Shown: positions 1-6,062 of the stretch, piece by piece
How positions within the stretch are numbered: position 1 is the first letter of the stretch
How the letters are laid out: each line of letters opens with the position of its first letter
Assembly (NCBI GenBank): GCA_011321985.1
Contig: DROB01000190.1
Location: forward strand, 1-6,141
Reading direction: 5' to 3'
Source of the DNA: Gammaproteobacteria bacterium
GTDB lineage: Bacteria > Pseudomonadota > Gammaproteobacteria > SZUA-229
DNA length: 6,141 bases
Notes under the pieces: generated by a model
Seen by the model: only the letters and a program-made list of their open reading frames with translations
The model's database searches: none
Told to the model about the DNA's origin: nothing
Position numbers and translations under genes: made by a program

Positions 1-1333
1 GCCGCACCTCGACTGCCATACCCAGACGCTGGAATATATCTGTAACCTCATCTTCCGATAAATCGATACCCAGCACACGCCTGATCCGCTCAGAGCGCAG
101 ATGGATTGACTCCACCTCTTCAGGCTGTACTGATGTTTTATGTTCGAGCACAGGCCCGACTTTGCCCCCGCAGATCTCAGCGATGAGTGCTGTGGCTCGC
201 TCCATCGCACGCAGCTGCAGCCGGGTATCCACGCCCCGCTCAAAACGATGCGAAGAATCGGTGTGCAGACCATAACTCCTGGCTTTACCGGCAATGATCT
301 CCGGTCTAAAGAAGGCGCTTTCGAGAAAGATATCAACCGTCGAATCATCGACCGCAGAATCCTCACCACCCATCACACCGGCCAGTGCCAGCGCTCTGGA
401 TTCATCGGCAATAACCAGGGTTTCACTCTGCAGCTCGAGAGCTTTGCCATCTAGCAGTGTAATTTTCTCCGCATCATCGGCATAGCGTATGGTGATTTTT
501 TCGTCGAGTTTCTGCAGGTCAAAAGCATGCATCGGTTGACCTAACTCGATCATGACATAGTTTGTAATATCGACCACAGGGCTCAAACCACGAATACCAC
601 TCCGACGTAAACGCTCCAGCATCCACAACGGTGTCTGCGCTTTTACATCAACACCCTTAATGATCCGACCGACATAATGGGGACAGGCCTCTTCCGCCTG
701 AATCTCAACAGGAAAACTATCTTTGATCGTCGGTTTACACGGTGTCCATTGCTGCGCATTGATCTCGCACTGATTTAATACACACAGCTCACGCGCCACA
801 CCTTCGATACTTAAACAATCTCCCCGGTTAGGAGTTAGATCGAGTTCGATGATATTGTCATCCAGCTGCAGGTATTCACGGATATCCTGACCGATGGGGG
901 CATCATCAGGCAATTCCATCAGGCCATCTGCACTGTCGGCCAGCCCCAGTTCCTTTTCCGAACACAGCATACCAGACGACTCCACACCTCGGAGTTTTGC
1001 CGGTTTAATCTTCCATGTTTCACCTTCCGTGGCCCCCGGTAGAACAGCACCGATCTTTGCCAGAGGAATGATCAGACCTGCTCTGACATTGGCCGCACCA
1101 CAGACGATCTGCAATGCCTCTTTACCATCGGTTACCTGGCAGACATTTAATTTGTCCGCATCAGGATGTTTTTCCAGAGACACTACCCGGGCGACATAAA
1201 CATCACTAAAGTCGGCAGCTGCAGGCTCGACACTATCCACTTCCAGGCCGGCCATGGTCAGTTGATCACACATCGCCTGTGTCGTAATATCCGGATTTGC
1301 CCAGCTTCTTAACCATTGTTCGCTAAATTTCAT
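1..1333 (-). CDS. pheT: Phenylalanyl-tRNA synthetase beta subunit, N-terminal part (cut by window edge)
   Basis: Beta subunit of the cytoplasmic alpha2-beta2 PheRS, which attaches phenylalanine to tRNA-Phe; beta supplies tRNA binding and editing of mischarged Tyr-tRNA-Phe. I translated the frame from the ATG at 1333: 444 codons run without a stop to the left edge, so over half of a roughly 790-residue protein is present. It starts MKFSEQWLRSW, as in the E. coli family. An EMAP-like tRNA-binding domain spans about residues 39-150 with HPDADKL at 56-62. The B3/B4 editing domain follows, with LGQPMHAFD at 264-272 and the GLHTDSSHRFERGVD signature at 355-369. The B5 domain begins near 405. The start lies 13 bp after the pheS stop, with a GGAAGAAGAG Shine-Dalgarno in the gap, so the two are surely cotranscribed and probably translationally coupled. 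No frameshift or missing block was seen. The C-terminal catalytic-like and anticodon-binding domains lie outside the window. Confidence 0.97.
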   Translation of the reverse strand, partial: MKFSEQWLRSWANPDITTQAMCDQLTMAGLEVDSVEPAAADFSDVYVARVVSLEKHPDADKLNVCQVTDGKEALQIVCGAANVRAGLIIPLAKIGAVLPGATEGETWKIKPAKLRGVESSGMLCSEKELGLADSADGLMELPDDAPIGQDIREYLQLDDNIIELDLTPNRGDCLSIEGVARELCVLNQCEINAQQWTPCKPTIKDSFPVEIQAEEACPHYVGRIIKGVDVKAQTPLWMLERLRRSGIRGLSPVVDITNYVMIELGQPMHAFDLQKLDEKITIRYADDAEKITLLDGKALELQSETLVIADESRALALAGVMGGEDSAVDDSTVDIFLESAFFRPEIIAGKARSYGLHTDSSHRFERGVDTRLQLRAMERATALIAEICGGKVGPVLEHKTSVQPEEVESIHLRSERIRRVLGIDLSEDEVTDIFQRLGMAVEVR

Positions 1334-1346
1334 CTCTTCTTCCTGC

Positions 1347-2363
1347 CTACGCAAACTGCTGTAAAAACTTAAGATCGTTTTCGAAAAACAGACGCAGATC
1401 ATTTACTCCGTAACGCAACATCGCCAGCCGCTCTACACCCATACCAAAGGCATAACCGGTGTATTTTTCATTATCGATGCCCGCTGATTCAAAAACTTTT
1501 GGATGCACCATGCCACAACCCAGCACCTCCAGCCAGCCAGTATGACCACATACCCTGCAACCGTCACCTTCACACATCACACACTGGATATCGACTTCGG
1601 ATGAAGGCTCGGTAAAAGGAAAATAGGAAGGACGAAAACGTGTTTGCAGGTTTTCATTTTCAAAAAACTGTTTCAGGAAATCGGCAAGCGTACCCATCAG
1701 ATCAGCAAAACTCACATCCTCATCGACCAGCAGGCCTTCTACCTGGTGGAACATCGGGGTATGTGTCAGATCGGAGTCACAGCGATAGACCCGGCCCGGC
1801 GCAATGATACGCAACGGCGGTTTTTCGATCTCCATATGGCGCACCTGGACCGGTGAGGTATGGGTACGTAACAGGGTATTCGCATCGAAATAAAAGGTAT
1901 CGTGCATGGCACGCGCAGGATGATGCGACGGGATATTCAGAGCTTCGAAATTATGAAAATCATCTTCGATTTCAGGCCCCTGCTCGACGCTAAAACCAAG
2001 GCGAGAAAACAGATCTTCGATACGCGCCATGGTTTTTGTAACCGGGTGCAGACCACCCATGTGCTGCCCGCGTCCAGGCAGCGTCACATCCACTTTTTCA
2101 CTCTCCAGCTTTGCATTGAGCCTTTCGGCTTCGAGTGCCTGTTTACGTTGCTCCAGCACCTGCTGGACTTCCCGCTTGGCATTATTGATATCCTGGCCCG
2201 CAGCTTTTCTCTCATCGCCCGGTAGTTTACCCAGAGTCTTCAACAGAGAGGTCAGTTCTCCCTTCTTGCCGAGATAATCGACTCGTATCTGATCTAAAAC
2301 GTCCAGATTGTCAGCCGCATTTATTTTTTCTAATGCATCAGCGGTTAACTTTTGTAAATCCAC
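1347..2363 (-). CDS. pheS: Phenylalanyl-tRNA synthetase alpha subunit
   Basis: Catalytic subunit of PheRS: class II synthetase that activates Phe with ATP and charges tRNA-Phe at the 2'-OH. It has 338 residues, the length I remember for Pseudomonas and about 11 more than E. coli. Residues 1-90 form the charged N-terminal coiled coil. The catalytic core includes RTHTS (166-170), motif 2 GRVYRCDSDLTHTPMFHQVE (190-209) and motif 3 GYAFGMGVERLAMLRYG (303-319). An insert holds four cysteines (C261, C264, C269, C272), spaced like a zinc knuckle. The start is GTG at 2363, supported by a GGGAG Shine-Dalgarno at 2371-2375 with a 7-nt spacer and by N-terminal similarity to the family; an in-frame TAA lies just upstream. 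A terminator separates it from rplT, so it probably begins a pheST transcript. No PheM-type leader peptide rich in Phe codons is visible upstream. Confidence 0.97.
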   Translation of the reverse strand: MDLQKLTADALEKINAADNLDVLDQIRVDYLGKKGELTSLLKTLGKLPGDERKAAGQDINNAKREVQQVLEQRKQALEAERLNAKLESEKVDVTLPGRGQHMGGLHPVTKTMARIEDLFSRLGFSVEQGPEIEDDFHNFEALNIPSHHPARAMHDTFYFDANTLLRTHTSPVQVRHMEIEKPPLRIIAPGRVYRCDSDLTHTPMFHQVEGLLVDEDVSFADLMGTLADFLKQFFENENLQTRFRPSYFPFTEPSSEVDIQCVMCEGDGCRVCGHTGWLEVLGCGMVHPKVFESAGIDNEKYTGYAFGMGVERLAMLRYGVNDLRLFFENDLKFLQQFA

Positions 2364-2402
2364 GCTTCAACTCCCGTTATGAAGTATTTCAAAATTTTTT
2401 TT

Positions 2403-2484
2403 ACCGCAGAGGCGCGGAGACGCAGAGAAAAAACTTTATACATTTATTTCACCGAAGGCGAAGCAAATAACAAAACTCTGCGGT
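2403..2484. repeat. Palindrome-ended intergenic element (ACCGCAGAG ... CTCTGCGGT)
   Basis: The ends are perfect 9-bp inverted repeats, ACCGCAGAG (2403-2411) and CTCTGCGGT (2476-2484). The left end continues as three near-identical octamers, CCGCAGAG, GCGCGGAG and ACGCAGAG (2404-2427). The middle is AT-rich and contains a second nested inverted repeat, TTATTT (2444-2449) with AAATAA (2465-2470), around a small CGCC-TTC-GGTG hairpin on the minus strand. There is no coding content. From memory, CCGCAGAG/ACGCAGAG repeats of this kind are scattered between genes in many bacterial genomes; I cannot name the family or confirm copies elsewhere. It forms most of the pheS 5' leader. Confidence 0.7.
2435..2463 (-). 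promoter_or_regulatory. Weak candidate pheS promoter inside the palindromic element
   Basis: A TATAAA -10-like hexamer (2435-2440) lies 17 bp from a poor -35 match, TTCGCC (2458-2463), on the minus strand. It would start transcription roughly 65 bp upstream of pheS. A promoter is expected somewhere between the rplT terminator and pheS, and this is the best -10 I found there, but the -35 matches the consensus at only three of six positions. Treat it as a guess. Confidence 0.2.
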
Positions 2485-2507
2485 TCAATCTTTTTTATTT
2501 TTAATTC

Positions 2508-2615
2508 ACATGCGCCGCTCTTTGCCGTCCATGGCACCGCGTCATACCGTACATCCTGTACATGCGCCGCTCTTTGCCATCCATGGCACCGCGTCATACC
2601 GTACATCCTGTACAT
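2508..2615. repeat. 52-bp tandem repeat, two copies plus 3-4 bp, with paired hairpins
   Basis: Unit 1 is 2509-2560 and unit 2 is 2561-2612; the shared edge ACAT extends the array to 2508 and 2615. The copies differ at one base (G2527 versus A2579). Each unit holds two inverted repeats: TGCC-N6-GGCA (2523-2536 and 2575-2588) and GTACA-TCC-TGTAC (2549-2561 and 2601-2613). On the minus strand all four hairpin loops carry GGA: AUGGAC or AUGGAU in the first type and GGA in the second. The array abuts the rplT terminator on its downstream side. No plausible gene reads through it. It resembles CCATCCATGG/ACATCCTGT intergenic repeats I recall from marine Gammaproteobacteria, whose family name I do not know. 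Confidence 0.9.
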
Positions 2616-2644
2616 AAAAAAAGGGGAAGCATGCTCCCCCTTTT
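2616..2644 (-). terminator. Rho-independent terminator after rplT
   Basis: On the minus strand AAAAGGGGGAGC pairs with GCTTCCCCTTTT across an AT dinucleotide at the tip, and the 3' arm runs into seven T. One pair is G-U in minus-strand RNA but would be A-C in plus-strand RNA, which supports minus-strand use. It lies about 50 bp after the rplT stop. It would end the thrS-infC-rpmI-rplT transcript and separate it from pheST. A short palindrome, AGGTCCAGGACCT (2664-2676), lies between the stop and this hairpin. Confidence 0.88.
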
Positions 2645-2694
2645 GTACCGATTAAGCGCATCCAGGTCCAGGACCTGAACAACACTCGCGACAG

Positions 2695-3054
2695 TTACGC
2701 TGCGAGTGCTTCTTTGGCTTTATCAGCTATCTTTGTAAAAGCAGCCATATCATGGATTGCCAGATCAGCCAGAACCTTGCGGTCGATCGCAATGTCGGCT
2801 TTTGACAGACCATTGATCAAACGGCTATATGATATTCCACACTCAGCTGCAGCTGCGTTGATACGTACGATCCACAATGAACGGAAGGTACGTTTTTTAA
2901 CGCGGCGGTCACGGTATGCATATTGGCCTGCTTTGATGACGGCCTGATGAGCCACACGGTATACACGGCTACGCGCACCGTAATAACCTTTTGCTTTAGC
3001 TAACACTTTTTTATGTTTAGCTCTGGCCTCTACGCCTCTTTTTACTCTTGGCAT
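2695..3054 (-). CDS. rplT: 50S ribosomal protein L20
   Basis: L20 binds 23S rRNA early in assembly of the large subunit and, in E. coli, represses translation of rpmI and rplT by binding their mRNA. It has 119 residues against 118 in E. coli. The highly basic N-terminal half is near-identical to the family, including AKGYYGARSRVYRVA and KAGQYAYRDRR. The globular C-terminal half carries RINAAAAECGISYSRLINGL and IDRKVLADLA. The ATG at 3054 gives the standard MPRVKRGV start (MARVKRGV in E. coli). It follows rpmI by 40 bp with a purine-rich AAGAAGAG upstream, a modest Shine-Dalgarno that fits translational coupling to rpmI. It is the last gene before the terminator at 2616-2644. Confidence 0.98.
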   Translation of the reverse strand: MPRVKRGVEARAKHKKVLAKAKGYYGARSRVYRVAHQAVIKAGQYAYRDRRVKKRTFRSLWIVRINAAAAECGISYSRLINGLSKADIAIDRKVLADLAIHDMAAFTKIADKAKEALAA

Positions 3055-3094
3055 TGTTCTGTTCTCTTCTTAAATAAATGACGCGATAAATAGA

Positions 3095-3292
3095 CTATAC
3101 GTATGGCAACATACGGATGAGCATCTTCTTATCGTTCTCATGCACCTGTGCATCATCACGTAGATGACGTTTACGCTTGGTGCTCTTCTTGGTCAAAATA
3201 TGACGACGATGTGATTTACCACGTTTAAATCCACCGGAACCGTTCTTGCGAAAACGCTTTGCAGCTCCGCGGTTTGTTTTCATCTTAGGCAT
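3095..3292 (-). CDS. rpmI: 50S ribosomal protein L35
   Basis: Small basic protein of the large ribosomal subunit. It has 65 residues, exactly the usual length. The start MPKMKTNRGAAKRF and the core HILTKKSTKRKRHLR are the family signature, and it ends in LPYV. The ATG at 3292 is preceded by GGAGAAGG (3296-3303), a strong Shine-Dalgarno. It sits in the standard place between infC and rplT. In E. coli its leader is the target of L20 repression. Here the 95-bp leader is largely taken up by an AT-rich palindromic element (3315-3379), so control may differ. Confidence 0.98.
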   Translation of the reverse strand: MPKMKTNRGAAKRFRKNGSGGFKRGKSHRRHILTKKSTKRKRHLRDDAQVHENDKKMLIRMLPYV

Positions 3293-3314
3293 ATGCCTTC
3301 TCCAATCTAAAAAA

Positions 3315-3379
3315 GTTATAAGTTTAAAGTTGTAAGTCTTTCGCTTCTAACTTAAAACCTGAAACTTGGAACTTATAAC
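3315..3379. repeat. AT-rich palindromic element in the infC-rpmI gap
   Basis: The ends are a perfect 10-bp inverted repeat, GTTATAAGTT (3315-3324) and AACTTATAAC (3370-3379). The interior repeats the AAGTT/AACTT theme (AAAGTT, TAAGT, AACTT, AAACTT), so the 65 bp can fold into one long imperfect hairpin. It is far richer in AT than the neighbouring genes and encodes nothing. It looks like an inserted dispersed repeat rather than a terminator, because rpmI and rplT continue downstream and no T-run directly follows the long stem. Confidence 0.65.
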
Positions 3380-3387
3380 CGTTACTT

Positions 3388-3909
3388 CTATTTCGTTTTC
3401 TTCGGTCCCAGGACCATCACCATCTGGCGACCTTCCATCCCGGGCATCTGTTCAACATTGGCGATCTCATCCAGATCTGCCACCACACGTTGCAACAGTT
3501 CCATGCCCAGTTCCTGATGCGCAAATTCACGCCCTCTGAAACGCATGGTCACCTTGGTCTTGTCACCATTTTCGAGAAACTTGGTCAGCTTGCTCAACTT
3601 GACCTTATAGTCACCCACCTCGGTACGAGGCCGGAACTTGATCTCTTTCACCTGGGTGCGACGTTGTTTTTTCTTCGCGCCCTGTTTCTTCTTGCTGTTT
3701 TCGAACTTGTACTTGCCGAAATCCATGATACGACAAACAGGCGGTTCGGCATTAGGAGAAACCTCAACTAGATCCAATGAGACGTCTTTAGCCTTCTGTA
3801 GCGCATCCTCACTCGACAATATGCCAAGCTGTTCGCCCTCATGATCGATGACTCGAACCTGCGGGTAAGTGATCTCGCTATTTACGCGCGTCTTTTTTGG
3901 TGCAGCGAT
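3388..3909 (-). CDS. infC: Translation initiation factor IF-3 (ATC start)
   Basis: IF3 binds the 30S subunit, keeps it apart from 50S, and proofreads initiator tRNA and start codons. From the ATC at 3909 the protein has 173 residues, near the 180 of E. coli. The N domain (about 1-75) carries RVNSEI, LDLVEVSPNAEPPVCRIMDF and GKYKFE. A lysine-rich linker (73-84) follows. The C domain carries VKEIKFRPRTEVGDYKVKL, MRFRGREFAHQELGMELL and GRQMVMVLGPKK. No ATG, GTG or TTG lies between the thrS stop and the conserved RVNSEI. The first ATG in frame is at 4041, deep inside thrS, and would add 44 residues read out of frame through thrS, so it is rejected. A GGAGG 9 nt upstream supports ATC. Rare AUU/AUC/AUA starts are a known feature of infC and allow IF3 to repress its own synthesis. 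Confidence 0.93.
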   Translation of the reverse strand: MAAPKKTRVNSEITYPQVRVIDHEGEQLGILSSEDALQKAKDVSLDLVEVSPNAEPPVCRIMDFGKYKFENSKKKQGAKKKQRRTQVKEIKFRPRTEVGDYKVKLSKLTKFLENGDKTKVTMRFRGREFAHQELGMELLQRVVADLDEIANVEQMPGMEGRQMVMVLGPKKTK

Positions 3910-3923
3910 AGTTTTATTCCTCC
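3907..3923 (-). promoter_or_regulatory. infC ribosome binding site and rare ATC start, overlapping the thrS stop
   Basis: GGAGG (3919-3923) lies in the last codons of thrS. The thrS TAA stop (3914-3916) sits in the spacer, and ATC (3907-3909) follows 9 nt after GGAGG. This arrangement decides the infC start and matches the E. coli thrS-infC junction, where a GAGGAATAAGGT stretch precedes AUU. It implies coupling to thrS translation and IF3 discrimination against its own start codon; both are inferred from the family. Confidence 0.8.
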
Positions 3924-5857
3924 AAAACAGCGCGACCGCGGCGCGCGATCTCCAATGAGAACCGGTTGGCCAGGTCATCAACTGACATGGTTCCCAGATC
4001 CTCACCGCTTCGCGTGCGGACGGCCACTGTATTCGTTTCAAGCTCCCGATCGCCGATTACCAGCATGTAGGGAACCCGTTGTAAAATGTGCTCGCGAATT
4101 TTATAGCCTACCTTCTCATTTCTCAAGTCCAATTCGACCTTAAATCCTTGCGAAACAAGACTTTTTTGCACTTTTTGGGCAAATTCAGCCTGTTTGTCCG
4201 TAATATTGAGCACCACGGCATGAACCGGGGCCAACCAGAGTGGAAATTTAGCCTCATGTTCTTCGATCAGAATACCCACAAATCGCTCTACCGAACCCAA
4301 AATAGCCCGATGCAACATCACCGGAACCTGTCGGCTGTCATCCGCTGCAATATATTGTGCATCCAGACGTCCGGGCATGGAAAAATCGACCTGCATGGTG
4401 CCGCATTGCCATTCACGCCCGAGGCAGTCGCGCAGCACAAATTCTATCTTTGGCCCGTAGAAAGCGCCTTCGCCCGGCTGCAGTTTCCAGTCCAGTTCTT
4501 TGTTGTTCAGCGCGACTTCCAGGGCTTTTTCTGCCTTGTCCCAGGCAGCATCATCGCCTACCCGTTCTTCGGGGCGTGTTGATAACGCGACCTGTATATC
4601 GGTGAAACCAAAATCTTCATAAACTTCATAGACCAGGTCGATAAAAGCTGAAACTTCTTCCTGCAGCTGGTCTTCGGTACAGAAGATATGAGCATCGTCC
4701 TGCACGAAGTTTCTCACTCGCATCAGGCCATGCAGAGTGCCGGAGGGCTCATTGCGGTGGCAGGAACCAAACTCCGCCAGACGCAGTGGCAGATCACGGT
4801 AGCTCTTCAACCCCTGATTAAACACCTGAATATGGCAGGGGCAGTTCATCGGTTTGATCGCATAATCGCGATTTTCAGAGTGCGTGGTGAACATCATGTC
4901 ACCGAATTTATCCCAGTGACCGGATTTTTCCCACAGACTACGATCGACGATCGATGGCGTGTGGATCTCCTGATAATCATGCTGACGTAATTTGTCACGG
5001 ATATAGTTCTGTACTGTCAGATAGATAGACCAGCCTTTATCATGCCAGAACACCATGCCTGGTGCTTCTTCCTGCATATGGAAGAAACCCAGTTTTTTAC
5101 CCAGTTTTCGGTGATCGCGTTTCTCGGCTTCTTCCAACTGGTGCAGATAAGCATTTAACTGCTTTTTGTCTGGCCAGGCCGTACCATAGATACGCGTCAG
5201 CATTTCGTTATCAGAGTTACCCCGCCAGTAGGCACCGGCCACTTTCATCAGTTTGAAGCCTTTACCCAGTTTGCCGGTACTGGGCATATGAGGGCCACGA
5301 CAGACATCGAACCAGTCGCCCTGACGGTAGATTGAGACTTCTTCACCTTCGGGAATAATGTCCTGAATAATTTCTACTTTGTATTGTTCGCCGATATCAG
5401 TGAAGGTTTTGACCGCTTCATCCTTGTCGATCACTTCACGTACGATGGGCAGGTCGCGCTTGACTATCTCGCGCATACGATCTTCGATAAGCTTCAGATC
5501 GTCGTCAGTAAACGGCTTGTCACGGGCAAAATCGTAGTAAAAACCGTTTTCGATGGCTGGACCGATAGTGACCTGGGTGCCAGGAAATAATTCCTGTACA
5601 GCCTGCGCCATGATATGAGCCGCGTCATGACGCATCAGCTCCAGTGCTTCTTCATTTTTTGATGTAATGATGGCCAGATCAGCATCGTTATCGATTAAAA
5701 AAGAAGCATCGACCAGGTCGCCGTTAACACGCCCCGCCAGAGTCGCCTTTGCCAGGCCCGGACCGATATCACTGGCGATATCCATGACCGTTAGTGGTGC
5801 GTCAAAAGTACGCTGAGTACCATCGGGTAAGGTGATAACGGGGGTATTGTGTGGCAT
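3914..5857 (-). CDS. thrS: Threonyl-tRNA synthetase
   Basis: Class II synthetase that charges tRNA-Thr in the cytoplasm and edits Ser-tRNA-Thr. It has 647 residues (E. coli about 642) and all domains are present. The N-terminal TGS domain covers about 1-65. The editing domain has HDAAH (H77, H81) and CRGPH (C186, H190), the usual four editing-site residues. The catalytic core starts near 245, with motif 2 around SCHRNEPSGTLHGLMRVR (365-382) and motif 3 around VMLHRAILGSVERF (513-526). The zinc ligands are C339, H390 and H516. The anticodon-binding domain covers about 540-640. The ATG at 5857 has GGAG six bases upstream and gives a typical N-terminus. It begins the thrS-infC-rpmI-rplT run and lies about 200 bp downstream of tRNA-Val. 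I saw no clear tRNA-Thr-like operator of the E. coli type in the leader. Confidence 0.98.
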   Translation of the reverse strand: MPHNTPVITLPDGTQRTFDAPLTVMDIASDIGPGLAKATLAGRVNGDLVDASFLIDNDADLAIITSKNEEALELMRHDAAHIMAQAVQELFPGTQVTIGPAIENGFYYDFARDKPFTDDDLKLIEDRMREIVKRDLPIVREVIDKDEAVKTFTDIGEQYKVEIIQDIIPEGEEVSIYRQGDWFDVCRGPHMPSTGKLGKGFKLMKVAGAYWRGNSDNEMLTRIYGTAWPDKKQLNAYLHQLEEAEKRDHRKLGKKLGFFHMQEEAPGMVFWHDKGWSIYLTVQNYIRDKLRQHDYQEIHTPSIVDRSLWEKSGHWDKFGDMMFTTHSENRDYAIKPMNCPCHIQVFNQGLKSYRDLPLRLAEFGSCHRNEPSGTLHGLMRVRNFVQDDAHIFCTEDQLQEEVSAFIDLVYEVYEDFGFTDIQVALSTRPEERVGDDAAWDKAEKALEVALNNKELDWKLQPGEGAFYGPKIEFVLRDCLGREWQCGTMQVDFSMPGRLDAQYIAADDSRQVPVMLHRAILGSVERFVGILIEEHEAKFPLWLAPVHAVVLNITDKQAEFAQKVQKSLVSQGFKVELDLRNEKVGYKIREHILQRVPYMLVIGDRELETNTVAVRTRSGEDLGTMSVDDLANRFSLEIARRGRAVLEE

Positions 5858-5896
5858 CTTAGTCTCCAGTGGCGATCACTACTAAAGACCGCTTGT

Positions 5897-5902
5897 ATTT
5901 TA
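5897..5902 (-). promoter_or_regulatory. Candidate -10 box for thrS
   Basis: TAAAAT on the minus strand, about 40 bp upstream of the thrS ATG, fits a sigma-70 -10 box. No good -35 is seen at 16-18 bp. A small hairpin (CATCA-AAA-TGATG, 5906-5918) lies just upstream. thrS could instead be read from the tRNA-Val promoter. Weak evidence. Confidence 0.25.
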
Positions 5903-5925
5903 AAACATCAAAATGATGCGAAATT

Positions 5926-6062
5926 TGGTAGGCACGAGTGGATTACTCCGGGCTCCTGCCCTCCGCCCTTCGGGCCGCCTATAAAACAGGCGTTCTAAAT
6001 TGCTCCCGGCAATTTAGTCGAACCAACGGTGGTTCTCACCCACTAACACCTTCAGGTGAAAC
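5926..6062 (-). repeat. tRNA-derived hairpin-array unit ending in a copy of the tRNA-Val 3' end
   Basis: Immediately after the tRNA-Val CCA comes a 118-bp spacer, then an exact second copy of the last 19 tRNA bases including CCA (5926-5944, matching 6063-6081), giving a 137-bp period. In transcript order the spacer holds consecutive inverted repeats: CACC/GGTG (6047-6058), GAACCA/TGGTTC (6020-6035), a perfect 9-bp stem CTAAATTGC/GCAATTTAG (5995-6017), CGCCT/AGGCG (5976-5992), GCCC/GGGC (5965-5975) and GGGC/GCCC (5950-5961). There is no T-run typical of a terminator. The layout recalls the E. coli tyrT repeats, where downstream units also carry 19 bp of the tRNA 3' end. The plus-strand frame across it (5938-6120) reads antisense through the tRNA and is not a gene. 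Confidence 0.8.

Noticed and set aside
140..1199. Several plus-strand frames of 63-104 residues
   Set aside because: They are all antisense to pheT, whose frame I translated without interruption to the window edge.
2508..2615. CRISPR array or plasmid-type iterons
   Set aside because: There are only two directly abutting copies with no unique spacers, and no cas or replication genes nearby.
2664..2676. Palindrome AGGTCCAGGACCT just after rplT as a second terminator or operator
   Set aside because: The stem is very short, no T-run follows, and it is a single instance; the strong terminator is a few bases further on.
3315..3379. Terminator between infC and rpmI
   Set aside because: The stem is long, AT-rich and imperfect inside, without a GC-rich core, and rpmI-rplT follow in the conserved operon order.
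3388..4041. 217-residue version of IF3 starting from ATG at 4041
   Set aside because: The extra 44 residues read through thrS in another frame and have no IF3 similarity; the ATC at 3909 with GGAGG fits the family.
4088..4582. 164-residue plus-strand frame
   Set aside because: It lies entirely antisense to the anticodon-binding and catalytic parts of thrS, which is clearly the real gene, and shows no recognisable domain.
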